DNA of 34,169 nucleotides from Candidatus Omnitrophota bacterium (GTDB lineage Bacteria; Omnitrophota; Gorgyraeia; Velamenicoccales; Velamenicoccaceae). The stretch lies in NCBI GenBank assembly GCA_020052645.1, contig JAGVOQ010000027.1, forward strand, positions 1 through 34,169, in the 5' to 3' direction. Below are positions 24,137 through 32,048 of this stretch, in pieces (position 1 is the stretch's first letter; each line of letters starts with the position of its first letter). A program made the position numbers and the translations under genes. The notes under the pieces were generated by a model. It saw nothing but the letters and a program-made list of their open reading frames with translations. It ran no database searches and was not told the origin of the DNA.

Positions 24137-24159
24137 TTTCTCATATTAAAGGAGAAGCC

Positions 24160-25869
24160 ATGCTAAGGCAGGACAATGTTTTGATCGGTCAATTGCTTGT
24201 GGATGAAGGGATCATCACGCCTGAGCAGTTGGAAACTGGACTTATAGAACAAAAAAAGACGAATAACCTGGTTTGTACGACGATCATTAAATTAGGTTAT
24301 GCCTCAGAAGAGAAAGTTTTTTCTCTTCTTTCCCGCCAATTGAACATCCCTTACATAAAAATAAAAAACAGAGAAATTCTACCCATTGTTATTGAAAAGG
24401 TTTCAGCTAAATTTGCCAGTCATTATAAAATTATTCCGTTGGAATTATTCGACAATCTTTTGACTGTAGCTATTGCTGACCCTTTGGATGTGCGTACTTT
24501 GGATGATTTGAGGCTTTTATTAGGATATGAAATAAAAGCTGTTTTGGCTTCAGAGTCGGAGATTCGCGAAGCCATCCAAAAATACTACGGCGTGGGCGCC
24601 GAAACTTTAGAGCGCATTGTTTCTGAAGGCGGCGGGTTTTCCCGGGAAATAATCGAAGTTTCTGAAAAAGCACAGGATTTAGAAGCATTGGCTGAAGACG
24701 CTTCGATCATTAAGTTTGTGAATCAGATCTTTACGGAAGCTGTCCGTGATAGGGCGACGGATATTCATATGGAGCCGTTTGAAAACGAACTCAGGATTCG
24801 TTTCAGGATCGACGGCATGTTGTACAATATTCATGTTCCGGAAACCATCAAGTTTTTTCATGCCGCAATTGTCTCGCGTATTAAGATTATGGCTCAGCTT
24901 AATATTGCCGAACGCAGACTGCCTCAGGATGGGCGTATTAAGATTAAAATTAATGATGAAGAATTAGATCTGCGTGTGTCCACGTTGCCGACAGCTTTTG
25001 GGGAAGCAGTCCACATCAGGATTTTGAACACAAGGACATTTTTGGACTTAGAAAAGCTGGGCCTTTATTCTGAAGATCTGTCGATCATAGAGCGTGTTAT
25101 TAAAAAACCACACGGAATTGTTCTGGTCACAGGCCCTACGGGATCCGGAAAGTCAACGACGCTCTACGCGTGTTTGGCCCGTTTGAATACGGATGCTGTT
25201 AAGGTTATTACTATCGAAGATCCTATTGAATATCAGCTTAAAGGCATCAACCAGATGCAGGTGAATCCGAAAATAGGTTTTGATTTTGCCATGGGCTTAC
25301 GTCATATTTTAAGACATGATCCGAATATCATTATGATTGGAGAAATCAGAGATCTTGAGACTGCTGAGATTGCCATTCGATCTGCATTGACAGGGCATCT
25401 TGTTTTTTCAACTCTGCACACGAACGACGCGGCCGGCGGTATCGCGAGATTGATGGATATGGGGATTGAACCTTTTTTGATTTCATCTTCTGTCGAGTGC
25501 TTGATCGCTCAAAGATTGGTGAGAACGATTTGTCCGGCTTGCAAGACCGCTGTCCAACCTAAGCAGGAGCTTTTAGATCAGATTAAGGATCCTGGCATTG
25601 AAAATCGCAAGGTCCAGATATACGAAGGCAAAGGATGTAAAGCTTGCCGTTTTACCGGATATCAGGGCCGTACAGCCATTTATGAAATTTTGGTTATTAC
25701 CGAATTAATACGGGATATGATTTTAACGCGCGTCTCCAGCCAGCAGATTAAGCAGAAAGTCGTTCTCCAGGGGATGCGGACTTTAAGACAGGACGGCATT
25801 CGTAAAGTTTTACAGGGTTTGACGACCTTGAATGAAGTGATCCGTGTCACTCAGCAAGAGGCCATTTAA
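24160..25869 (+). CDS. gspE: T2SS assembly ATPase GspE
   Basis: A 569-residue ATPase. Residues 1-150 are the MshEN/GspE_N domain. The core has Walker A GPTGSGKST (325-333), the Asp box around VITIEDPIEYQL, Walker B IIMIGEIRD and the His box GHLVFSTLHTNDA. A zinc-binding tetracysteine is complete: Cys458-x2-Cys461 and Cys493-x2-Cys496, a feature of GspE/PilB. It powers pseudopilus assembly from the cytoplasmic face. PilB is the close alternative; the following GspH-M-like genes favour T2SS. Confidence 0.93.
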   Translation: MLRQDNVLIGQLLVDEGIITPEQLETGLIEQKKTNNLVCTTIIKLGYASEEKVFSLLSRQLNIPYIKIKNREILPIVIEKVSAKFASHYKIIPLELFDNLLTVAIADPLDVRTLDDLRLLLGYEIKAVLASESEIREAIQKYYGVGAETLERIVSEGGGFSREIIEVSEKAQDLEALAEDASIIKFVNQIFTEAVRDRATDIHMEPFENELRIRFRIDGMLYNIHVPETIKFFHAAIVSRIKIMAQLNIAERRLPQDGRIKIKINDEELDLRVSTLPTAFGEAVHIRILNTRTFLDLEKLGLYSEDLSIIERVIKKPHGIVLVTGPTGSGKSTTLYACLARLNTDAVKVITIEDPIEYQLKGINQMQVNPKIGFDFAMGLRHILRHDPNIIMIGEIRDLETAEIAIRSALTGHLVFSTLHTNDAAGGIARLMDMGIEPFLISSSVECLIAQRLVRTICPACKTAVQPKQELLDQIKDPGIENRKVQIYEGKGCKACRFTGYQGRTAIYEILVITELIRDMILTRVSSQQIKQKVVLQGMRTLRQDGIRKVLQGLTTLNEVIRVTQQEAI

Positions 25870-25874
25870 AAAGT

Positions 25875-27089
25875 ATGCCGCGTTTTATTTATACCGCAAA
25901 ATCCGGACCCCAAAAAATCCTTCAGGGCGCTATCGATGCCGAATCCAAAAAAGACGCAATAGGTAAACTCACTGCGTTAGGATATTTTCCTATTTCTATC
26001 ACGCTTGAAAATCTCGCGGCTTCTGCCCAAAAACATGAAGCTGGGGGACGCATGAGAATTGCACGACGGGAAATAATTCTTTTAACAGGAGAATTGGCAT
26101 CGCTCCTTGAGTCCGGGGTTAACCTTTTAAAGAGCTTGATGATTTTAGCTGCACAGACGCCGAACAAGTATCTGAAAGCAGTTTTAGAGGATGTTATCGC
26201 CAGGATAAAAGATGGCGGCACGCTTTCGGACAGCCTGCGCGTTTATCCGAAGTTTTTTCCAAGTCTTTATACGTCTATTCTTCATTCAGGAGAAGCCGGC
26301 GGTCATCTTGATCAATCTCTGCGTCAATTGGCGAACTTTTTGGAGAAAGAAGATGAACTCTTGAATTCTGTGCGTACCGCATTGATATATCCTTTTTTTA
26401 TACTTGTTTTAAGTTTCTTAACGATCATTATTCTTCTTGGGTTTGTTGTCCCTAAGCTTTCCGGCATGTTTGAAGATATGGGCCAGATTCTGCCGATGTC
26501 AACAAAGATTCTTTTAAGCACCTCTGTTTTTATTTATCATTATGGTTGGCTGTTTATTATTATCTTTGTTTTTTTGATTTTTCTTCTGCAGCGTTTTTTT
26601 AGCCAGCCTCAGGGCAGGATCGCCCTGGACCGTTTCAAGCTTAAGATTCCACTTATAGGTGAGATTATTCATAAGACTGAGGTCAGTCGTCTTACGCGTG
26701 CCTTATCCTTGCTTCTTTCCAGCGGCACCCCAGTCATCTATGCCCTTGAACTTTCTAGCTCTATCGTCGGAAATCAGATTTTAAGAGACGAGGTACGTGG
26801 ACTGAAAGATCAAATCGTCCAAGGTTCTAGTTTGTCCAGCGCACTTAAAACCACAAAGATTTTTTCCGCCTTTGTCATCGATATCATTACCGTTGGCGAA
26901 GAAGCTGGGACGTTAGAAAAATCATTGCTGCGCATCGCTGATGATTACGAGAAAGACGTGGATCGTTCTTTAAAAACCCTGATCCATTTGTTGGAGCCGA
27001 CGATAATCCTGGCTATGGGTATTGTGGTCGGATTCATTGTCATTTCGATGTTGTTGCCGATCTTCCAGATCAGTCTTATGGCGAAATAA
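25875..27089 (+). CDS. gspF: T2SS inner-membrane platform protein GspF
   Basis: A 404-residue protein with two repeated GspF domains (residues about 65-190 and 268-390) and three membrane segments (about 170-195, 220-240, 373-400). REIILLTGELASLLESGVNL and SRLTRALSLLLSSGTPVIYAL are the paired signatures, each followed by a GE..G motif (HSGEAGGHLDQSL and TVGEEAGTLEKSL). It anchors GspE and the pseudopilus. It starts 5 bases after the gspE stop with a weak ribosome binding site. Confidence 0.93.
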   Translation: MPRFIYTAKSGPQKILQGAIDAESKKDAIGKLTALGYFPISITLENLAASAQKHEAGGRMRIARREIILLTGELASLLESGVNLLKSLMILAAQTPNKYLKAVLEDVIARIKDGGTLSDSLRVYPKFFPSLYTSILHSGEAGGHLDQSLRQLANFLEKEDELLNSVRTALIYPFFILVLSFLTIIILLGFVVPKLSGMFEDMGQILPMSTKILLSTSVFIYHYGWLFIIIFVFLIFLLQRFFSQPQGRIALDRFKLKIPLIGEIIHKTEVSRLTRALSLLLSSGTPVIYALELSSSIVGNQILRDEVRGLKDQIVQGSSLSSALKTTKIFSAFVIDIITVGEEAGTLEKSLLRIADDYEKDVDRSLKTLIHLLEPTIILAMGIVVGFIVISMLLPIFQISLMAK

Positions 27090-27105
27090 ATTCTTTCAAA
27101 GAAAT

Positions 27106-27228
27106 ACCCCGTTAGAGCCAACGCCAGGTTTTTTTAGTAAACAAAATTGAAAAAAATGAGCCAAGTTTTTAACAAGGCGTTTGCGGATAATAGACGGTCA
27201 CCACAAGGCGACCTGTCTCAAGCGGGGT
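27106..27228. repeat. Long palindromic element over the gspH start
   Basis: A 123-bp element with left arm ACCCCGTTAGAG (27106-27117) and right arm CTCAAGCGGGGT (27217-27228). Just inside the right arm is a hairpin GGTCACC-ACAA-GGCGACC (27196-27213). The gspH start ATG is base 51 of the element. It is collinear and equal in length with the copy at 28137-28259, identical at most of the first 19 and last 40 bases, but diverged in the middle. It abuts the next copy in tandem. Confidence 0.8.
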
Positions 27229-27764
27229 TTACCCCGTTAGAGAAAAACCACTCTGGTTTGGCGTGTGAGAAGGTATTGTTTTTAAAAGGTGGCTATGGGA
27301 TAAAGGCTCTGTTTTTAAAGAATGCTGGTGGTCGTCGTTCTCTAACGGGGTTTACTTTCATAGAGACTTTATTCGTAGTTATCGTTATCGGTATTTTGTT
27401 GGGATTCGCTTTCCCTTTTTTGCAGAAAAACATCCGCGGCTTTGAATTTGAATCTTTTTCTCGTAAGATGCAGGCATCTATGAATTATTTTTCTCAACGT
27501 TCTATCATGGAACGAGAGATCATTCTTTTGACCATTGATCAGGAACGGCGTTTATTTTGGGCGCAAGGAATAATTTCAAGCATTGTATTAAAGAATGTGA
27601 CGATTCCTAAAGGTATTGAGGTACAAAGCGACAAGAAAAGCATCTATTTTTATCCTGACGGAAGCATTGATAAGGTCAATATCATGATTTCTAACGCCGA
27701 GCATCAGTCACTTAATTTAACAACCCAGGGAGTGTACGGCCATGTTAAAGTTCAAGCCCCGTGA
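27156..27764 (+). CDS. gspH: T2SS pseudopilin GspH-like with an unusually long leader
   Basis: A 202-residue protein (ATG 27156; a TTG at 27147 is in frame). The true class III signal is SLTGFTFIETLFVVIVIGIL, with cleavage after Gly65 and Glu at +5, followed by the N-terminal helix. The leader of 65 residues is far longer than the usual 6-25. It contains a second, decoy motif QAGFTPLEK at about residue 22 that is not followed by a hydrophobic helix. The 123 bp (41 codons) between the two GGGGTTTAC copies are a multiple of 3, so an in-frame insertion of a palindromic element explains the long leader. The mature part, with long beta-strands, fits minor pseudopilin H. It overlaps gspI by 23 bp. 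Confidence 0.8.
   Translation: MSQVFNKAFADNRRSPQGDLSQAGFTPLEKNHSGLACEKVLFLKGGYGIKALFLKNAGGRRSLTGFTFIETLFVVIVIGILLGFAFPFLQKNIRGFEFESFSRKMQASMNYFSQRSIMEREIILLTIDQERRLFWAQGIISSIVLKNVTIPKGIEVQSDKKSIYFYPDGSIDKVNIMISNAEHQSLNLTTQGVYGHVKVQAP
27231..27355. repeat. Long palindromic element inserted inside the gspH leader
   Basis: Left arm ACCCCGTTAGAG (27231-27242), right arm GTTCTCTAACGGGGTTTAC (27337-27355); core length 121 bp. The direct repeat CGGGGTTTAC stands at 27223 and again at 27346, 123 bp apart. The right arm is read as S-L-T-G-F-T and so forms the prepilin peptidase site of GspH. The junction with the previous element reads GGGGTTTACCCC. Confidence 0.8.
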
Positions 27765-28128
27765 TTCAGGCTTTTCTCTTTTGGAGCTTGTTATTACGAT
27801 CTCTGTCCTTTCCATAGGTTTAACCGTTGTTCTTCAGGCACTCTCGGCTTCATCAAAAGCAACGCGTTTTTCCAATGAACTTGTCGCGGCTGTATTGTTA
27901 GGTACAGATCTGATTCAGGAACTAGAATTTAAAGAAGAAAGCCATACGCTCACACAGTCGGATTTAAACGTCGTCGGTGAAAAGGGTTCGATCTTCTGGT
28001 CTGTTCAATCATCGCAATTGCCTGATTCTGATTCTTTGTTTCTTTTAGACATAGGGCTTAAGTGGAAGAGTTTTTTAAAGGAAAGAAATTTTAGTTTTAA
28101 AACACTAGCGATATATGAAAAAATTTAA
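27742..28128 (+). CDS. gspI: T2SS pseudopilin GspI-like
   Basis: A 128-residue protein. The leader is short (MLKFKPRDSG, cleavage after Gly10) and the motif FSLLELVITISVLSIGLTVV has Glu at +5, a normal class III signal peptide. GLTVVLQALSASSKATRFSN and the length fit the minor pseudopilin I at the pseudopilus tip. Unlike gspH and gspJ its signal carries no palindromic arm, so it is a useful control. It starts inside gspH, and its TAA stop is formed by the TAACGGGG of a repeat arm. Confidence 0.85.
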   Translation: MLKFKPRDSGFSLLELVITISVLSIGLTVVLQALSASSKATRFSNELVAAVLLGTDLIQELEFKEESHTLTQSDLNVVGEKGSIFWSVQSSQLPDSDSLFLLDIGLKWKSFLKERNFSFKTLAIYEKI

Positions 28129-28263
28129 CGGGGTTTACCCCGTTAGAGACAACGCAGAGCTTGGCAATAAATAAAAACGAAAGAATATGAAGAAAAGAAT
28201 CAGTGTCATATTTAAGTTTTATAGACGGTCGCCTAAAGGCGACCTGCCTCTAACGGGGTTTAC
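28126..28263. repeat. Long palindromic element over the gspJ start
   Basis: A 123-bp element with left arm ACCCCGTTAGAG (28137-28148) and right arm CTCTAACGGGGT (28248-28259, then TTAC). The hairpin GGTCGCC-TAAA-GGCGACC (28227-28244) lies just inside the right arm. The gspJ ATG is base 51, as in the 27106 copy. An extra right arm TAACGGGGT at 28126-28134 precedes it, forming a 9-bp stem with the left arm and ending gspI. Confidence 0.85.
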
Positions 28264-28837
28264 TCTGGTCGAATTATTGATGGGTGCTTCTATTTTTATG
28301 GCGCTCATGATAGGAATTTATTCAGCTTTTCGGACGGGGATTTTTAGTTATGCAAGGATCGATGAATCTCTTTCGTTGACGCAAGAGGCCGCCCAGATCT
28401 TCCATCGAATAGATCTGGACTTAAGAAACTCATTTTTCTTTTCTTCGGATTCTTCAGAGTTTATGGGCAGTGCCGCAAACATGAGTTTTTTGACTCAGGC
28501 ACAGTGGTCTGAAAATGCAAGCATTGAAAGCAGGCTCACGCGAGTGTCCTATGTTTGGCAGGATCGAACGCTTACGCGTCTGATACGTCGCGATAAAGAC
28601 AGTTTGAATGAAAAATCTGAAAGCACTCTAGAAGAAATGGCCTCTAATATAGAAAGCTGCGTTTTTTCTTATAGCGCCTTAAGTAGCGGCGGTAGCTCTA
28701 CGCTTATCTGGAAGAATTTGTGGGAGAATTCAACTACGATGCCGCAGGCTGTAAAGATAAAACTAAAAGTTAAAGAAAAAGAAGCGGTTGAGTTCGAAAG
28801 GATTGTTTATCTGTCGGCCGCGACCGTTGTAAAATAA
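28187..28837 (+). CDS. gspJ: T2SS pseudopilin GspJ-like
   Basis: A 216-residue protein. The signal is PLTGFTLVELLMGASIFMAL, cleaved after Gly24, Glu at +5. The leader RRSPKGDL is encoded by the hairpin and LTGFT by the right arm of the palindromic element. MIGIYSAFRTGIFSYARIDE and EAAQIFHRIDLDLRNSFFF match the helix and first segment of GspJ. No Shine-Dalgarno is clear before the ATG (GAAAGAAT). It sits between gspI and gspK as in standard T2SS operons. Confidence 0.85.
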   Translation: MKKRISVIFKFYRRSPKGDLPLTGFTLVELLMGASIFMALMIGIYSAFRTGIFSYARIDESLSLTQEAAQIFHRIDLDLRNSFFFSSDSSEFMGSAANMSFLTQAQWSENASIESRLTRVSYVWQDRTLTRLIRRDKDSLNEKSESTLEEMASNIESCVFSYSALSSGGSSTLIWKNLWENSTTMPQAVKIKLKVKEKEAVEFERIVYLSAATVVK

Positions 28838-28856
28838 ATGTAAATCAAGAGGTTTT

Positions 28857-29825
28857 GTGGGAAAAAAAGGTCAGGCATTTATTATTGGTATATGGGTGCT
28901 TTCTCTTCTTTCTGTTTTAGCTGTGGGTATTGGCTATCGCGCCCAAATCGCCTTAAAGCTTAGCCAGTATCATCGCGATCGCCTCAAAAGTCGTTCACTT
29001 GCTTTAGCTGGCTTAAAGATAGCGCTTTATGAGCTTAATAATGATGAGGATAAAAATTGTGACACAATCAACGATCGTTGGTTTAACAACGAGGCTGTTT
29101 TTCAGAAAGTTTCTCTGGAGGAAAAACCAAATGAATTTGCTAGTATTGGTTTTGTTGATGAGATTGACGGCAAGAAGCAGATGATCTATGGCATTCGCGA
29201 TGAAGAGGGCAAAATCAACCTTAACACAGCATCAGAAGCTCTTTTAGCGGTTCTTTTTCAGTGGTCCGGCATTGCTAATCCTGATGATGTTGCCCGCAAT
29301 GTTTTGATATGGAGGGGTGAGATTGCTGATGCAGGTAGGGTTTACGAAGAACTGGGTTATGCGGCTAAAAAGAATAAGTTTGTAAATAACGCGGAACTTG
29401 TCTTGGTTAAGGGATTAGATTTTAAAGATTGTCAAAATCTTAAAAAAATTGTTACTGTCGTTGGAGATGGAAAGGTTAATATTAACACGGCTTCTGATAC
29501 CGTCTTAGGTTTATTGCTTGACGGTCTTGCTCGGCAATTAAACCCTCAAGGGGCTTGGGCTGTTTTCGCTAAAAATTTATCGGCTAAAATTGTTGAAGGC
29601 AGACGGCTAAAGGGATATTTTTCAAATGAAGACGATCTGCGTGCCTTGATCGCTGTGACGGGGGACGAGGAGACCAATTTGATGAGCGCCTTGTGTCTGG
29701 CGATTTCTTTTAAATCGGACGACTTTCTGATTGAAGTTAGCGGTAATGTTGGTAAAATAAAAAGTGGGATCGAGATGATTTATTGCCGCTCAAAAGACCA
29801 GATTTTATTTTGGTATGAAACCTAA
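28857..29825 (+). CDS. gspK: T2SS minor pseudopilin GspK-like
   Basis: A 322-residue protein starting at GTG 28857 with AGAGG 4-5 bases upstream. The short leader MGKKG is followed by QAFIIGIWVLSLLSVLAVGIGYRAQI, the GspK form in which Glu at +5 is absent (Ile/Gly region), as known for this subunit. The two helix-hairpin-helix blocks begin GKINLNTASEALLAVLF and GKVNINTASDTVLGLLLDG, typical of the T2SS K domain. It caps the pseudopilus tip with I and J. It overlaps gspL by 11 bp. Confidence 0.9.
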   Translation: MGKKGQAFIIGIWVLSLLSVLAVGIGYRAQIALKLSQYHRDRLKSRSLALAGLKIALYELNNDEDKNCDTINDRWFNNEAVFQKVSLEEKPNEFASIGFVDEIDGKKQMIYGIRDEEGKINLNTASEALLAVLFQWSGIANPDDVARNVLIWRGEIADAGRVYEELGYAAKKNKFVNNAELVLVKGLDFKDCQNLKKIVTVVGDGKVNINTASDTVLGLLLDGLARQLNPQGAWAVFAKNLSAKIVEGRRLKGYFSNEDDLRALIAVTGDEETNLMSALCLAISFKSDDFLIEVSGNVGKIKSGIEMIYCRSKDQILFWYET

Positions 29826-31248
29826 AAAAAATAAAACGATATTTGTCTGCCAACTGACGAACAGTCTTTTAAAAGTCTTTAAATGTTTGCCCGGTCCAAA
29901 ATATAATTCCTTCCAGGCAGTCGCTGAATCAATTCTTTTAGAAGAAGACCCTCTTGTGTTGTCCAAAAAAGCCCAGGAAATTTTTAGAAAACTGAAATTT
30001 CGACAAGAGCCCGTTATCGTTTCGTTGCCGCATGTCCATATCGCGTGTCGGTATCTCAAGGTCCCGACACAGGTGCCTGAGCAGATTGAGAGCATTGTTT
30101 CTCTTCAGGCAGCCCGTTATTTGCCGTATCCGGAAGAAGAGTTAGTCACGGGGTACGAGCTTATTGCAACCGACGCGCAAGGATATGCTTATATTAATCT
30201 TGTGATCGTCCATCGCGATATTATCGAGCGCATGTGCAAGATATTTGGAGTCTTAAAAATAAAGGATTTGAAAATTATTTTAAGTTCATACGGCCTGACT
30301 TCGTTGTATCTTGAAAATAAATCCACAGTTCCTTTGCCTGTCATGCTGATTGATATCGATGTAGATCAGGTGGAGTTGGCCATTATCGCGCGCCAAAAAC
30401 TTCTTTTTAGCCGACATCTTAAATGGAGTAGCACAGGCGTCGACCGCAACGAAATACTTTTGAATGAGATCCGTAAGACAGAGCGGGCTTACCTGGATGA
30501 GGTTTCAAAAGAAAGGGTTTCTAGGGTCGTTGTCATGGGCAACGAAGCGGATGGGGTGGACCTGGTCAATTTTCTTAATCAAAAAGCTATAGCGTCGGAA
30601 ACCAGGTCAGAATTTTATTCTTACTCAAAAGATTTTGATTTTAAAACTAGCCCTGAGGTGCGCCCTGATTGTTCTTTTGCCAGCTTATTGGGTTTAAGCC
30701 TTGGGTCTTTTAATGAGTCCTTGAATCTTTTACCCAAGGCCCTTAAGGAGGAAGTTAAAAAAGCATCCCAAACAAAAAAAATGACGTCTTTATTTTTCTT
30801 TGTTTTTGGCATATTGATTCTGGTAAGTGTCGGTATCCATAAAAGCCTGGATAACAAGTCCCGTTATCTGGGCTATCTAAAACTTCAATTAAACGCTATT
30901 GCCAAAGAAGCTAAGCCTTTGGAAGAGATAGATAAAAGGCTTGAGTTGTTGCGCGAGAGGTTTCAGAGAAAAGAGTCAGGACTCGAGCTTTATTACGGGC
31001 TTCATCAGATTGTTAAAACAGGGATAACCTTGACGAGTTTCAGCTATAGAAAAGATAGTGAACTTGTATTAAGAGGGCAGGCCAAGGAGTTGAATGCAAT
31101 TTTGGAATTTGTTTCAATGCTTAAAAAATTCCCGGCGTTTGGGTCATTTGATGTTAAGCTTCGTTACGCGTCCAATAAGAAAACAAAAGCAGGAGATTTT
31201 ATCGATTTTGAGATTTACGCGGTAAAAGGAAAAAGAAAAAATGAATAA
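29815..31248 (+). CDS. gspL: T2SS GspL-like (PilM-like plus PilN-like) protein
   Basis: A 477-residue protein. Residues 1-290 have an actin-like PilM/GspL cytoplasmic fold (SLPHVHIACRYLKVPTQVPE, SLQAARYLPYPEEEL, MLIDIDVDQVELAIIARQKL). One membrane helix follows (about 322-341, LFFFVFGILILVSVGIH), then a coiled segment and a ferredoxin-like periplasmic domain of PilN/GspL type. It links GspE to the inner-membrane platform with GspM. It starts inside gspK and ends inside gspM. Confidence 0.85.
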   Translation: MKPKKNKTIFVCQLTNSLLKVFKCLPGPKYNSFQAVAESILLEEDPLVLSKKAQEIFRKLKFRQEPVIVSLPHVHIACRYLKVPTQVPEQIESIVSLQAARYLPYPEEELVTGYELIATDAQGYAYINLVIVHRDIIERMCKIFGVLKIKDLKIILSSYGLTSLYLENKSTVPLPVMLIDIDVDQVELAIIARQKLLFSRHLKWSSTGVDRNEILLNEIRKTERAYLDEVSKERVSRVVVMGNEADGVDLVNFLNQKAIASETRSEFYSYSKDFDFKTSPEVRPDCSFASLLGLSLGSFNESLNLLPKALKEEVKKASQTKKMTSLFFFVFGILILVSVGIHKSLDNKSRYLGYLKLQLNAIAKEAKPLEEIDKRLELLRERFQRKESGLELYYGLHQIVKTGITLTSFSYRKDSELVLRGQAKELNAILEFVSMLKKFPAFGSFDVKLRYASNKKTKAGDFIDFEIYAVKGKRKNE

Positions 31249-31765
31249 ATTATTTTCAAGCAGGGAGCGGATTATTTTTATTGTGACGGCGAGCGTTGTG
31301 GTTTTCTTCGTTTTTTTCCACTTTTTCTTTCTTCCTGTTTTTGAAAAAAACAGTGCCTTGGATAAAGAAATACGCTTGACGCTTTCGAAATACAAAAAAT
31401 ATCAACGGCTGATTTCACAAAAAGATCGGATTCGTTCCCAGGCTGAATTGTTTCCATTTTTGTTTAAAAAAACGTCTAAAGGCACAGGGGTTCAGGAATC
31501 GGCTTTGTTTGGATTGCAGAATCTTGCGAAGAATGCCAATCTCGAGCTGTTGGATATCAGGCCTCAAAGCGCCAAGGGGGCTTCTTCATCTAACGAGACT
31601 ACTGTGGATCTAAAAACAGAAGGGTCTCCATTGGCGTTTCTTAAATTTTTCTATGATATTGAGACTTCCGCATCTCTTTTTGAAATAAAGAGTTTCCTGT
31701 TGAAATCCAAGTTCAATTCTCCTTTCCTTGAAGGAACTTTCTCTGTTTCTGAGCTGCAACTCTGA
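31241..31765 (+). CDS. gspM: T2SS GspM-like (PilO-like) protein
   Basis: A 174-residue bitopic protein. Residues 11-32 form one membrane helix (IIFIVTASVVVFFVFFHFFF), followed by a coiled coil (NSALDKEIRLTLSKYKKYQR) and a small alpha-beta domain (LEIKSFLLKSK-like end). This is the GspM/PilO plan; it pairs with GspL. It overlaps gspL by 8 bp and is the last gene before a terminator. No gspC, gspD, gspG or gspO follows. Confidence 0.8.
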   Translation: MNKLFSSRERIIFIVTASVVVFFVFFHFFFLPVFEKNSALDKEIRLTLSKYKKYQRLISQKDRIRSQAELFPFLFKKTSKGTGVQESALFGLQNLAKNANLELLDIRPQSAKGASSSNETTVDLKTEGSPLAFLKFFYDIETSASLFEIKSFLLKSKFNSPFLEGTFSVSELQL

Positions 31766-31803
31766 ATTCTCTTCTTTTCCTTCTTAGATTTTTTAAAAGA
31801 AAA

Positions 31804-31827
31804 CGCTTTCTTAAAAGCGCTCTTTTT
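31804..31827 (+). terminator. Terminator at the end of the T2SS operon
   Basis: CGCTTT (31804-31809) pairs with AAAGCG (31814-31819) over loop CTTA, followed by CTCTTTTT. Confidence 0.75.
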
Positions 31828-31849
31828 ACCTTATCTTTTGATGGGTGAA

Positions 31850-31858
31850 TGTTATACT
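31850..31858 (+). promoter_or_regulatory. Extended -10 promoter of the riboswitch unit
   Basis: TG at 31850-31851, one base, then TATACT (31853-31858), an extended -10. No good -35 is visible, as is normal for this type. The start would be near 31865, about 30 bases before the aptamer. Confidence 0.55.
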
Positions 31859-31896
31859 TAACTACCAGGAATGTATTTTGTTCTTTTTGCACTTTA

Positions 31897-31995
31897 GCCG
31901 TTTGATAAAGGCAAACCAAGGGTAATCTTGGGACGCAAAGCTACCTATCCATAAAAGTTTTTAAGCTTTTGGGACAGAGGGGCTGCCAAAGAGGC
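31897..31995 (+). promoter_or_regulatory. Cyclic di-GMP-I (GEMM-I) riboswitch aptamer
   Basis: The conserved core is present: AAAGGCAAACC (31907-31917) and GGGACGCAAAG (31930-31940). P2 is CCAAGG/TCTTGG closed by a GTAA (GNRA) loop at 31922-31925, as in the Vc2 RNA. P1 is GCC-TTTG (31897-31904) with CAAA-GGC (31987-31995). P3 is longer and A/U-rich (about 31943-31980). G910-equivalent 31910 corresponds to Vc2 G20 and A31937 to A47, by my reading of that structure; G at this place favours c-di-GMP over cGAMP. It precedes a terminator and the gene pair at 32049 and 32302. Confidence 0.9.
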
Positions 31996-32005
31996 GTTGC
32001 ATTTT

Positions 32006-32034
32006 AACCCTAAAGTTTGCCTTAGGGTTTTTTT
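32006..32034 (+). terminator. Riboswitch expression-platform terminator
   Basis: AACCCTAA (32006-32013) pairs with TTAGGGTT (32022-32029) over 8 bases, followed by T to 32034. It lies 11 bases after the aptamer and just before the GGAG of the next gene, so ligand binding probably decides between termination and read-through. Confidence 0.88.
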
Positions 32035-32048
32035 ATTAAAGGAGAGCC

